From Comamonadaceae bacterium (GTDB lineage Bacteria > Pseudomonadota > Gammaproteobacteria > Burkholderiales > Burkholderiaceae_C), in the NCBI GenBank assembly GCA_947373105.1, contig CANBWK010000003.1:1-64000 (forward strand): a stretch of 64,000 bases of DNA, read 5' to 3'. This document shows positions 1 to 8,500 of the stretch, in pieces; the stretch's first letter is position 1, and each line of letters begins with the position of its first letter. The notes under the pieces were generated by a model. It saw only the letters and a list, made by a program, of their open reading frames with translations, searched no databases and was not told where the DNA came from. A program made the position numbers and the translations under genes.

Positions 1-174
1 TAGACACAAGCGAACGATGCGCTAAATTCGATCGGTAAACTTCCACATTGTCGGGACATTTCTGCTTAGGTTGCCCTATCCTACATCTGATACTAAATTA
101 GTATTTTTAGTTTCCAACTGTGCAAGGAATGAAAGCGCTTTTAAATCTAGCTTCGTAAGCGGCTAGTCGGCGAT

Positions 175-1161
175 CTATTCGGACTTGATGCCCTGTTCCT
201 TGATGATGCGGCCCCACCTCGCATGGTCGCCTGCCAGCATGGTCCCCAGTTCCTCGGGCGTGCCGGCAAGCAGCTCATTCCCGCCTTTGGTCACTTCCTG
301 TTGGATGAAGGCTGGCTCCTTGAGGGCAACCTTCAGCGCAGCGCCAAGCTTGGCGACGATTGGCGGTGGAGTACCCGCAGGCGCCAGCAAACCAACCCAG
401 CCTTGCGCATCAAAGCCGCTAACTCCCTGTTCAGCCAAGGTAGGTACATTGGGAATCGCCGGCGAACGCTTTGTCGATGTCACACCGACAGCCTGGACTT
501 GCTTGTCCAGAATCAACCTTCCACCGCTTGAAACGCCGGTGATTGAGAGTGCCACACGGCCTGAAAGCAGGTCGGGCACAGCGAGCGCCGTACCCCGGTA
601 AGGAATGTGAACGATGTCCAGCTTAAGAGTGCTCTTGAGATACTCTCCTGTCAGGTTATGCATGCTGCCAGCACCGGTGCTCGCATAGCTCAGGGCCCCA
701 GGCGTTTGCCGCGCGCCTTTCACCAGATCAGCGAGACTTCCTATACCGGCCTGGTTGGAAGCGATGATGACCAGGGGCAAGTTGGCAATACTTCCAACTG
801 GGACGAACGACTTGAAAGGATCGTACGGGACGGCGCGAAGGTGGGGTGAAATCGTCAACGGACCCGAGTCGATCAGTCCGATTGTGTATCCGTCGGGATC
901 GGCCTTGGCTAACAATTCAGCCCCGAGCGTCTGGGCGGCACCGGGCCGGTTATCGATCACCACGGGCTGCCCCAATACCTTGGACAGTCCAGGCGCAAGG
1001 CCACGGGAAAGGATGTCAATTGACCCGCCGGGCGGATAGCCGATCAACAGCTTGATGGGTCTCGATGGCCAGTTATCGGCTGATTGCGCCGAGGTAACCG
1101 TCGGCATCACCGCCATGAGTGCCAACGACAGTAGCCCGGGCGTCAGTTTCAATCTATTCAT
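175..1161 (-). CDS. Bug/TctC-family tripartite tricarboxylate transporter substrate-binding protein
   Basis: Signal peptide followed by WPSRPIKLLIGYPPGGSIDILSRGLAPGLSKVLGQPVVIDNRPGA, the typical Bug family N-terminus. Confidence 0.93.
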   Translation of the reverse strand: MNRLKLTPGLLSLALMAVMPTVTSAQSADNWPSRPIKLLIGYPPGGSIDILSRGLAPGLSKVLGQPVVIDNRPGAAQTLGAELLAKADPDGYTIGLIDSGPLTISPHLRAVPYDPFKSFVPVGSIANLPLVIIASNQAGIGSLADLVKGARQTPGALSYASTGAGSMHNLTGEYLKSTLKLDIVHIPYRGTALAVPDLLSGRVALSITGVSSGGRLILDKQVQAVGVTSTKRSPAIPNVPTLAEQGVSGFDAQGWVGLLAPAGTPPPIVAKLGAALKVALKEPAFIQQEVTKGGNELLAGTPEELGTMLAGDHARWGRIIKEQGIKSE

Positions 1162-1583
1162 TTTGTCTCCTGGTAATTAACGAGAACTGGCGTTATCAAC
1201 GAAGTCCGCGACTCAAGCGACTGGCGTGCGCTGCTGCACACCCACCTGGTCAAATCGACGTCGGCGCCAACAAGTCTGGCCTTACCAAGGCCTGTGCAGC
1301 GGCAAAGCGAAGCGCCCGCTTGTAGCCAGCCTCTTCGACGAATGTGCCGTCGGCCACCACCATGCAGCGAGTGCGTTGTCCGTAAAGTCTATCCGCACGT
1401 TTTGACAGGCTTTGAATTAATCTGTTACGTCGCGCGTGAGACACAGTTCTGTTAGCTCACCAAGGTATTCCCTAGGCTACAGGAGCCTTTGAATCTCTAT
1501 ACTTATTTTCGACACAGGTAAGCGCCATTACGATCTTGTGCATTTGTCTGCTGTTTCAACATCAAAACTCAAGGAGACTTTTC

Positions 1584-2816
1584 ATGAGCTATTTTTCGAT
1601 TTCCTGCTTAAAACAGGGTTCATGGCGAAAACTTGCTTTGACACTGGCTTTGGCAGTGCCTGTTATTTCGAGCGCGGCAGAAGAAGAGGTTCCATTTTGG
1701 GCTATCGGCATGCCCAAAGATGGTCCAGGCAAAACGCTAGCTCCCGTGCCTTCCTACCCAATTCCCACCGCTGCAGATCAATTGCCTGTGGCCAAAATCA
1801 AACTGCCTCCGGGCTTCAAAGCCGAAGTCTGGGCTAGTAATATCTTGGACGCACGGGGCATGCGCCAGGGTGACAAGGGTACGGTCTTTGTGAGCTCTTT
1901 GTTTGTAGCGGGAAAAATCTACGCGGTGCAAGACCAAGGAGGCAAACGTGAAGTGAAAACCATTGCAAAAGACTTGTTCTTGCCCAACGGGATTGAGTTC
2001 CACAAAGGCTCCTTGTTTGTCGCAACCCCCAAAGAGATCACCCGCTACGATAACATCGAAGCAAATTTAGACAACCCTCCCAAACCCGTGATGATTTACG
2101 ACAAATTGCCGGGCCAAGTGCCTCACGGCTGGAAGTTCATCAAGATCGGCCCTGACGGAAAACTTTACGTACCCACAGGCGCACCTTGCAATATTTGCGA
2201 ACGTACCGACGGCTTCATGCAGATCGCAAAGATGAATCTGGACGGTAGCAACGTGGAAGTGGTGGCCAAAGGTGTTCGCAACACTGTCGGCTTTGACTTT
2301 GACCCCAAAACCGGTGACCTCTGGTACACCAACAATGGCCGCGACTGGTTGTCTGAAGACCTGCCCAATGACACACTGAACCGAGTGGGCAAACCCGGCA
2401 AGGATGATTTTGGCTACCCTTATTGCCACCAAGGCAATATGGCTGACCCGCAATATGGGTGGGGAAAGGATTGCAGCCAATTCACGCAACCAGCAGCGAT
2501 GACCGGCCCCCATGCAGGCACCTTGGGCATGCGTTTTTACACCGGCAAAATGTTCCCCGCCAAATACCGAAATGCCATCTTCATGGCACGCCATGGTCCT
2601 TGGAACCGCACCAAAAAATACGCGGCTGACATCATGGTGGCTTGGCCGGACGGCAAAGGCGGCATCGCCAAGATGGAACCCTTCTTGACCGGATTGGTTG
2701 AAAACAACGAGTACCTGGGACGCCCCGTTGATGTCCTGGTCTTGAAAGACGGCTCGATGCTGGTATCTGACGACCACAACGGCGCCATCTACCGCATCAG
2801 CTACAAAGGGACTTGA
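1584..2816 (+). CDS. PQQ-dependent sugar dehydrogenase (glucose/sorbosone dehydrogenase-like), exported
   Basis: Signal peptide, LPPGFKAEVWASN, NGIEFHKGSLFVA, GVRNTVGFDFDPKTGDLWYTNNGRDW, RHGPWNRTKK. The ATG at 1584 has an AAGGAG RBS; the listed 1536 start is longer. Confidence 0.87.
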   Translation: MSYFSISCLKQGSWRKLALTLALAVPVISSAAEEEVPFWAIGMPKDGPGKTLAPVPSYPIPTAADQLPVAKIKLPPGFKAEVWASNILDARGMRQGDKGTVFVSSLFVAGKIYAVQDQGGKREVKTIAKDLFLPNGIEFHKGSLFVATPKEITRYDNIEANLDNPPKPVMIYDKLPGQVPHGWKFIKIGPDGKLYVPTGAPCNICERTDGFMQIAKMNLDGSNVEVVAKGVRNTVGFDFDPKTGDLWYTNNGRDWLSEDLPNDTLNRVGKPGKDDFGYPYCHQGNMADPQYGWGKDCSQFTQPAAMTGPHAGTLGMRFYTGKMFPAKYRNAIFMARHGPWNRTKKYAADIMVAWPDGKGGIAKMEPFLTGLVENNEYLGRPVDVLVLKDGSMLVSDDHNGAIYRISYKGT

Positions 2817-3430
2817 TGCTCACAGACAGCATCGGACTCAGCCAGAGGGTTGCCCAATTTTGGGCAGCCCTCTGGCTTTGTATCCCCTGCTTTGTGCAGG
2901 CGCAAAGCGTCCCAGAACGATTCAAAGCCATCTGCCAAAGTTGTCATGGTGAAGGTGGGGTCAGCACCATAGCGTTAACGCCATCCTTGGCCGGCCAGCC
3001 TTCGTTCTATGCTGTGACTCAACTCTTCTTATTTCGGGAAGGACGGCGCAGTAACTTTTTGATGACGGCCATGGCCAAAGGCATGAGCGACAGTGATTTG
3101 CGCGCATTTTCAGAATACATTGGCAAGTTGCCATCGCCCCCGGCTACCTCCATGGAAGGACTGGTGGCACAACGCATGAGTCGAGGGGCTAACCTGGTCC
3201 AAGAACACCGTTGTGCATCGTGTCACGGTGCCGATTTTTCAGGGGGCAAACAAGTCGCACGGCTGGCTAATCAGCGTGAAGACTACTTGCTGCAAACCTT
3301 GATAGGGTTTCAATCGGGTGAACGGCTGGGCTACACCACCGCAATGAACGAAACTTTGGTCGGCATAACCGCTGAGGGTTTGCAAGACATTGCTTACTAC
3401 TTGGCGAATGCTCCGAGGGCTAAGCCTTGA
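2816..3430 (+). CDS. di-haem c-type cytochrome (cytochrome c4-like)
   Basis: Two CxxCH motifs (CQSCH, CASCH); signal peptide; TGATG overlap with the upstream dehydrogenase stop codon. Confidence 0.9.
   Translation: MLTDSIGLSQRVAQFWAALWLCIPCFVQAQSVPERFKAICQSCHGEGGVSTIALTPSLAGQPSFYAVTQLFLFREGRRSNFLMTAMAKGMSDSDLRAFSEYIGKLPSPPATSMEGLVAQRMSRGANLVQEHRCASCHGADFSGGKQVARLANQREDYLLQTLIGFQSGERLGYTTAMNETLVGITAEGLQDIAYYLANAPRAKP
2840..2877 (+). promoter_or_regulatory. 18-bp stem-loop (one G.T wobble) inside the cytochrome 5' coding region
   Basis: AGCCAGAGGGTTGCCCAA-TT-TTGGGCAGCCCTCTGGCT. Confidence 0.7.
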
Positions 3431-3621
3431 CGTATTGAGAATTAACTAATTCAACACAAAATCTTGAGAATATTTTTACTCGCATTGAAAAATATTGACA
3501 ATAAGTAAGACTTGCTGGATACGCTTTAGCCATTGCATATCTGAAAATCTAAATGCTTAGGCTCATTGATTATCGTCATTTCGAGTCATATTAGCTGGTA
3601 AGTATTCTCTAAAAAAATTAA

Positions 3622-5709
3622 ATGAAAAAAATTTATTGGATTAGTATCTTGTCTTTGCTTAGCGATGCGGTGCAAGCTCAAAATACCGAAGAAGTGACGG
3701 TGCAAAGCGGCAGACTTACACAAAAGCAATTTGATGCGCCAGCTTCGTTACGGGTGATTGAGGGGGGTGCGATCCGCGACGCTGGAGCGCAGATTAACTT
3801 GTCTGAAGTGTTGGCGCAGGCCCCCGGCGTGGTGGCACTAAACCGCAACAACTACGCCCAGGATGTGCAGATTTCGATCCGTGGCTTTGGCGCGCGATCG
3901 GCTTTTGGTTTGCGCGGCATCCGCCTAATCACTGATGGCATCCCGGCCACCACGCCAGATGGCCAAGGCCAAGCTTCCACAGTGAGCCTAACTTCGGCAG
4001 AACGCATTGAAGTGCTGACCGGACCCTTGGCCCAGCTGTATGGAAACTCCGCCGGTGGCGTGATTCAAACTTTTACCCGCGAAGCCGGTGCGCAGCCCGA
4101 AGCCCAAGTCTCAAGCAACATGGGCAATTACGGCTTGCGGCGCAACGACCTGCAACTCAGCGGTCGCTCGGGCAATGTGGGCATCGTGGCCGACTACAGC
4201 ACCTTTGACATTGAAGGATACAGAAAAAACAGCGCCGCGCAACGCAAGCAATTCAACGCAGTGGTCACAACGCAACTGCAAGACGCCACAAGGCTCAAAT
4301 TGATTGCAAATGTGTTTGATATGCCATTTGCGCAGGATCCGCTGGGCTTAACGGGCGCGCAATTAAAAGCGGATCCGACGCAGGCCGGAACAGGCGCGAT
4401 CACCAACCGAACTCGTAAATCGGTCAAGCAAAATCAGTTGGGTGCTGTCTTGGATCACAACTTCGGCAACGATGTAGAGATGCAGTGGCGTGCTTACACA
4501 GGCACACGGGACAATGCGCAATACCAAGCCAGCTCAAGTTGGGTTGGTCTCAGCCGCGATTTCAATGGTTTAGGCGGGCAGATCAAAGGTAAAGTTCGCG
4601 ACGCTGCTAACGGCCCGATGGACTGGGTGATCGGAGTTGATTTAGACCGGTCTTCAGAGCGACGCCAAGGCGGCGCTGCATTGGCTGGAGAAAAGTCAGG
4701 CGTACTGTCGAGTAATCAACTGAACCAAGCTTCCAACAACGACGCTTTTGGACAACTGAACTGGAACTGGATCGATGCCCAAAGGCAAAACCCTTATACC
4801 TTCACGGCTGGCGTTCGACGCAGTCAGGTGCAGTTGCAAAACACCGATGATCTGGGTACAGGTTCAGGCAAAGTTAATTACGCAGCCACCTCGCCGGTTT
4901 TGGGCGCGACTTGGCATGCATTAAATACCCTCAATGTGTATGCGAACTGGGGCCAGGGTTTTGAAACACCCACGCTGGCCGAAGCTGCTTACACCGTGCA
5001 AAGTAACGCCATTAAAAGCTTGTTCAACGCCAACCTGTTGGCTTCGCGCAGCCAGCACAGCGAAGCCGGTTTGAAATGGACGCCCACATCAGCGACCCGT
5101 GTGGATGCGGCTTTCTTCCATATCGCCACCGACAACGAGATCGTCACTCTGCTAAGTAGTGGCGGAAAGACGGCCTACAAAAATGCGGCCAAGACCCAGC
5201 GTGATGGCGCTGAGTTGGCTTTGAAAAATGACTGGACGCCGCAATGGCGAACGCAATTGTCCATGGCGTGGTTGCGCGCGGTCTATGCGTCTGATTTCAC
5301 ATCGGGCACCAATGCCATCACCTCGGGCAAGCGCATGCCCGGCATTCCCGATCAACAACTGTTTGCTTCAGTGCAGTGGGCCGACCAGGGTTTTGCATCC
5401 AAAGCCAATCCCAGAACGTTGGGTTGGTCGGCTTCTGCTGACTGGATCGCACGATCCAACCTTTGGGCCAACGATTTGAACACTGCCGATGCACGCGTGG
5501 CTGGCTTTGGGCAAGTCAATTTGCGAGTGCGGTATCGTCAAATGTTGGGCTCATTGCGAGCAGAATTGTGGGCAGGTATTGATAACGTGATGGACAAACA
5601 AACTGTGGGTTCGGTTATCGTCAATCAAGCAGCTGTCCAATATTTTGAGCCGGGGTTACCGCGCAACGCGATTTTAGGCGCATACCTGTCAATACCCCTT
5701 GGACCTTAA
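3622..5709 (+). CDS. pqqU: TonB-dependent receptor, PqqU/YncD-like (putative PQQ uptake)
   Basis: Plug-domain sequence NYAQDVQISIRGFGARSAFGLRGIRLITDGIPATTPDGQGQ...EVLTGPLAQLYGNSAGGVI resembles E. coli YncD as I remember it; lies between two PQQ-type dehydrogenase genes. Confidence 0.72.
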   Translation: MKKIYWISILSLLSDAVQAQNTEEVTVQSGRLTQKQFDAPASLRVIEGGAIRDAGAQINLSEVLAQAPGVVALNRNNYAQDVQISIRGFGARSAFGLRGIRLITDGIPATTPDGQGQASTVSLTSAERIEVLTGPLAQLYGNSAGGVIQTFTREAGAQPEAQVSSNMGNYGLRRNDLQLSGRSGNVGIVADYSTFDIEGYRKNSAAQRKQFNAVVTTQLQDATRLKLIANVFDMPFAQDPLGLTGAQLKADPTQAGTGAITNRTRKSVKQNQLGAVLDHNFGNDVEMQWRAYTGTRDNAQYQASSSWVGLSRDFNGLGGQIKGKVRDAANGPMDWVIGVDLDRSSERRQGGAALAGEKSGVLSSNQLNQASNNDAFGQLNWNWIDAQRQNPYTFTAGVRRSQVQLQNTDDLGTGSGKVNYAATSPVLGATWHALNTLNVYANWGQGFETPTLAEAAYTVQSNAIKSLFNANLLASRSQHSEAGLKWTPTSATRVDAAFFHIATDNEIVTLLSSGGKTAYKNAAKTQRDGAELALKNDWTPQWRTQLSMAWLRAVYASDFTSGTNAITSGKRMPGIPDQQLFASVQWADQGFASKANPRTLGWSASADWIARSNLWANDLNTADARVAGFGQVNLRVRYRQMLGSLRAELWAGIDNVMDKQTVGSVIVNQAAVQYFEPGLPRNAILGAYLSIPLGP

Positions 5710-6059
5710 TGCGTTCGCGTCGTGTCCCAAAGAATTGCATCAGCCATCAAAAAATAGAGCCCGCTAATCCATTAAGTATTTTTACGGCGGACGAGCATGC
5801 CAAAGGCATAGACATCGCTATTTTCCAAGCACTTGAAATACTTGTTTCCCTCACCACAACAAATATGGAAAACCAAAGAAACCAAGAGCTTTGAAATTGC
5901 AATTAGCTAAAGGCGGGGATTATTTGCTACTTTTTAAATTAATAATTATCTCCGAGTAAACTACATTTACTATTCATTACAGGGTAAACGCCAATCACTT
6001 TAGCGACTCCATATGCGTGTAATTTTGCTTCTAATGTAACCCTCTAGAAGGAGACATTT

Positions 6060-7295
6060 GTGAAACTTAAACCCTTTACCCACACACTACAAAAAACTAT
6101 GCTGGCATTCGGCTTGGTTATCTCGAGTGCATCTTTTGCGCAAGCCCCTGCAGCACCTCCTGCTTCGGCTATTCCTCCAACTTGGGCGCAAGGCAGGACA
6201 CCAGAACAAGTGGCGTTGAACTTGGTGCCTCATCCACCAGGCATGACTGCATTGCCTGATAATGAAATTCCTACTGACAAACTCAGAGTACCAGCTGGCT
6301 TCAAAGTTGAATTATGGGCAAGTGGAATGCCTAATGCGCGTTCCATGGTGCAGACTCCAAAAGGCACTCTGTTTGTTGGCACACGTTTTCCTGGTAACGT
6401 TTATGCAGTCATTGAAAAAGACGGCAAGCGCGAAGTCAAAACCATTGCTAAAGGTCTGCACCGCCCCAATGGTGTTGCATTCAAAGATGGTTCTTTGTAT
6501 GTGGCCGAGTTGTCTAGAATCATTCGCTACGACAACATCGAAGCCAACTTAGACAATCCGCCAGCACCTGTTGTGGTGTTTGACGCATTACCTAAAGACG
6601 AAGCCCATGGATGGAAATTCATGAAGCTCAGCCCTGATGGCAAATATTTGTATTTCCAAATTGGTACACCTGCCAACATCACCGTGCAGCCTGTGACCCA
6701 CGCTGTGATTGTTAGGTTAAACCTCAAAACCAATATTTTGGAAAGAGTTGCTGAAGGCGTTCGCAATAGCGTAGGCATGGACTTCCATCCTGTGACCAAA
6801 GAGTTGTGGTTTACCAATAATGGTCGTGACTGGGTAAATGATGATTTACCAAATGACACACTGCACCGCTTGACTCGAAAAGGCATGAACTTTGGCTATC
6901 CTTTCTGCCACCAAGGCGATTTGTTAGATCTGGATTTTGGCAAAGGCCGTTCTTGCGACGAATTCGACAAACCAGTTTTAAAGATTGGACCTCACGTTGC
7001 AGCTTTGGGCATGCGCTTTTATACCGGCAAACAGTTCCCAGCTGAATACACCAACAACATTGTCATAGCAGAACATGGTTCTTGGAACCGTACCAAGAAA
7101 ACTGGCTTTGATGTTGTGCGTGTAGCACTCGATGCCAAAGGCAATGTCACCAAGAAAGAAGTTTTTGTATCGGGCTGGGTGCAAGGCGAAGAATTTTGGG
7201 GTCGCCCAGCTGACGTCCATGTCATGAAAGACGGTTCTATGCTGGTGTCTGACGACGTAGCTGGAGCTATTTTTAGAATTTCTTATAGCAAATAA
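6060..7295 (+). CDS. PQQ-dependent sugar dehydrogenase (sorbosone dehydrogenase-like), paralogue of 1584-2816
   Basis: VPAGFKVELWASGMPNARSM, GVRNSVGMDFHPVTKELWFTNNGRDW, EHGSWNRTKK; GTG start with an AAGGAG RBS. Confidence 0.87.
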   Translation: MKLKPFTHTLQKTMLAFGLVISSASFAQAPAAPPASAIPPTWAQGRTPEQVALNLVPHPPGMTALPDNEIPTDKLRVPAGFKVELWASGMPNARSMVQTPKGTLFVGTRFPGNVYAVIEKDGKREVKTIAKGLHRPNGVAFKDGSLYVAELSRIIRYDNIEANLDNPPAPVVVFDALPKDEAHGWKFMKLSPDGKYLYFQIGTPANITVQPVTHAVIVRLNLKTNILERVAEGVRNSVGMDFHPVTKELWFTNNGRDWVNDDLPNDTLHRLTRKGMNFGYPFCHQGDLLDLDFGKGRSCDEFDKPVLKIGPHVAALGMRFYTGKQFPAEYTNNIVIAEHGSWNRTKKTGFDVVRVALDAKGNVTKKEVFVSGWVQGEEFWGRPADVHVMKDGSMLVSDDVAGAIFRISYSK

Positions 7296-7891
7296 TGTTT
7301 TTTCATATTTCAAAGGCCATTCAGGGAGTGGCCTTTTTTTTAACAAGTCTTTTAGCCATCCAAGCTTGGGCAGCGCCAGATGCTATTGCAGGAAAAGCTA
7401 AAGCCCAGGTCTGTTCTGCCTGCCATGGTGAAAACGGTATATCCACTGTTGCGGGAACCCCGCATTTGGCTGCGCAACCACCACTCTCAATCTTTTATCA
7501 ACTGCTTCAGTTCCGCGATCAACGTCGAAAAGGTGGCAGCATGGAAGCCATTGCTGCCACGTTGTCCGAACAAGATATGCGTGATATCGCTGAACATTAC
7601 AGTGCACAGACACCTCCCTCGCCTCTTGCTGGTGGCGATGCCACAAAAATTTCACAGGGTCAAAAAATTGCGCAGCAACAATATTGCTCGTCTTGCCACG
7701 GGGCTCAGTTGCAGGGACAAAAACATGTTCCGCGTCTATCCGGACAATCAACCGAATATTTCGTGACGCAGTTGCGCAACCTACGTTCTGGTGCGCGCGC
7801 TGATATGGATGGAACCATGGCAAGCGCTGCAAGAAGTCTGACAGATGAGGAAATTGAAGCTATGGCGACTTATGCGCGAAGCTTGCCTTGA
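7295..7891 (+). CDS. di-haem c-type cytochrome, paralogue of 2816-3430
   Basis: CSACH and CSSCH motifs; signal peptide; start overlaps the upstream stop (TAATG). Confidence 0.9.
   Translation: MFFHISKAIQGVAFFLTSLLAIQAWAAPDAIAGKAKAQVCSACHGENGISTVAGTPHLAAQPPLSIFYQLLQFRDQRRKGGSMEAIAATLSEQDMRDIAEHYSAQTPPSPLAGGDATKISQGQKIAQQQYCSSCHGAQLQGQKHVPRLSGQSTEYFVTQLRNLRSGARADMDGTMASAARSLTDEEIEAMATYARSLP
7312..7341 (+). terminator. intrinsic-terminator-like hairpin inside the cytochrome 5' coding region
   Basis: AAAGGCCA-TTCAGGGAG-TGGCCTTT with an uninterrupted run of eight T. Confidence 0.72.
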
Positions 7892-8146
7892 AAAACTTCT
7901 AGTAATGGCTGAGCTGAGTTTTTCTTGTCAGGCTTAAACATTCAAAAAAAGTCTAAATCATGTGATTGTTCAAAGCGGTCGCCTATAGGTCATAGTCCCT
8001 TAAAAGTCTCACCCATCTGCCCAAGCACTAAAACTGATTACACGCGGTATTCACGGTTTTCAATTCCGATGCTGTTCCATATGACAAGTTCTGTGTCCGC
8101 GCATGTAGATTCAAACTTTCTCCCTAACTGGATCGAGCCACACACC

Positions 8147-8248
8147 TAGCGCCTAATTTTTCGCGTGCAAAGTGACAGCGCCGAGTGCAAAATCTACAAA
8201 AGTGCTGGAAAAATTGTAATTTACAATTTTTGGTCAATTACACGAAAT
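8147..8248. repeat. ~100-bp direct repeat, copy A
   Basis: tagcgcctaatttttcgcgtgcaaagtgacagcg...cacgaaat, roughly 85% identical by eye to 12336-12438. Confidence 0.75.
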
Positions 8249-8314
8249 ATTACACGGTGGCTATTTTTAACTATAAGTTATTGATTTATATAGGTATTTT
8301 ACGAGCCTGGATTT

Positions 8315-8359
8315 CTGTTAATCCGTAGGTCCCTGGTTCGAGCCCAGGTCGAGGAGCCA
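8315..8359 (+). pseudogene. truncated tRNA-Asn(GTT) 3' end (anticodon loop to CCA)
   Basis: CTGTTAATCCGTAGGTCCCTGGTTCGAGCCCAGGTCGAGGAGCCA. The anticodon loop CTGTTAA, T-arm and CCA are present; the 5' half and the 5' side of the anticodon stem are absent. Confidence 0.75.
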
Positions 8360-8367
8360 ATAAATTC

Positions 8368-8401
8368 AAGGGGTTACATGCTTAAGCGTGTAGCCCCTTT
8401 T
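8368..8401 (+). terminator. intrinsic terminator downstream of the tRNA remnant
   Basis: AAGGGGTTACATGC-TTAA-GCGTGTAGCCCCTT followed by T residues (14 bp with two wobbles). Confidence 0.75.
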
Positions 8402-8500
8402 CATTTTTCCCACCGGATCAGCGATTTGTCCATCTGTACTGCTCAACATAAGCAGTTTTATGGCATCGATTCGCAAAAAGTGCGATGGTTTTTTCATCCC

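Noticed and set aside
1250-1444. 64-aa ORF between the first Bug gene and the dehydrogenase
   Set aside because: Could be a gene remnant, but no family recognised and no RBS seen.
2067-2777. 236-aa minus-strand ORF opposite the first dehydrogenase
   Set aside because: Antisense shadow of a conserved coding region with no domain of its own.
5709-5894. 61-aa ORF overlapping the TonB receptor stop
   Set aside because: Short, low-complexity composition, no family signal.
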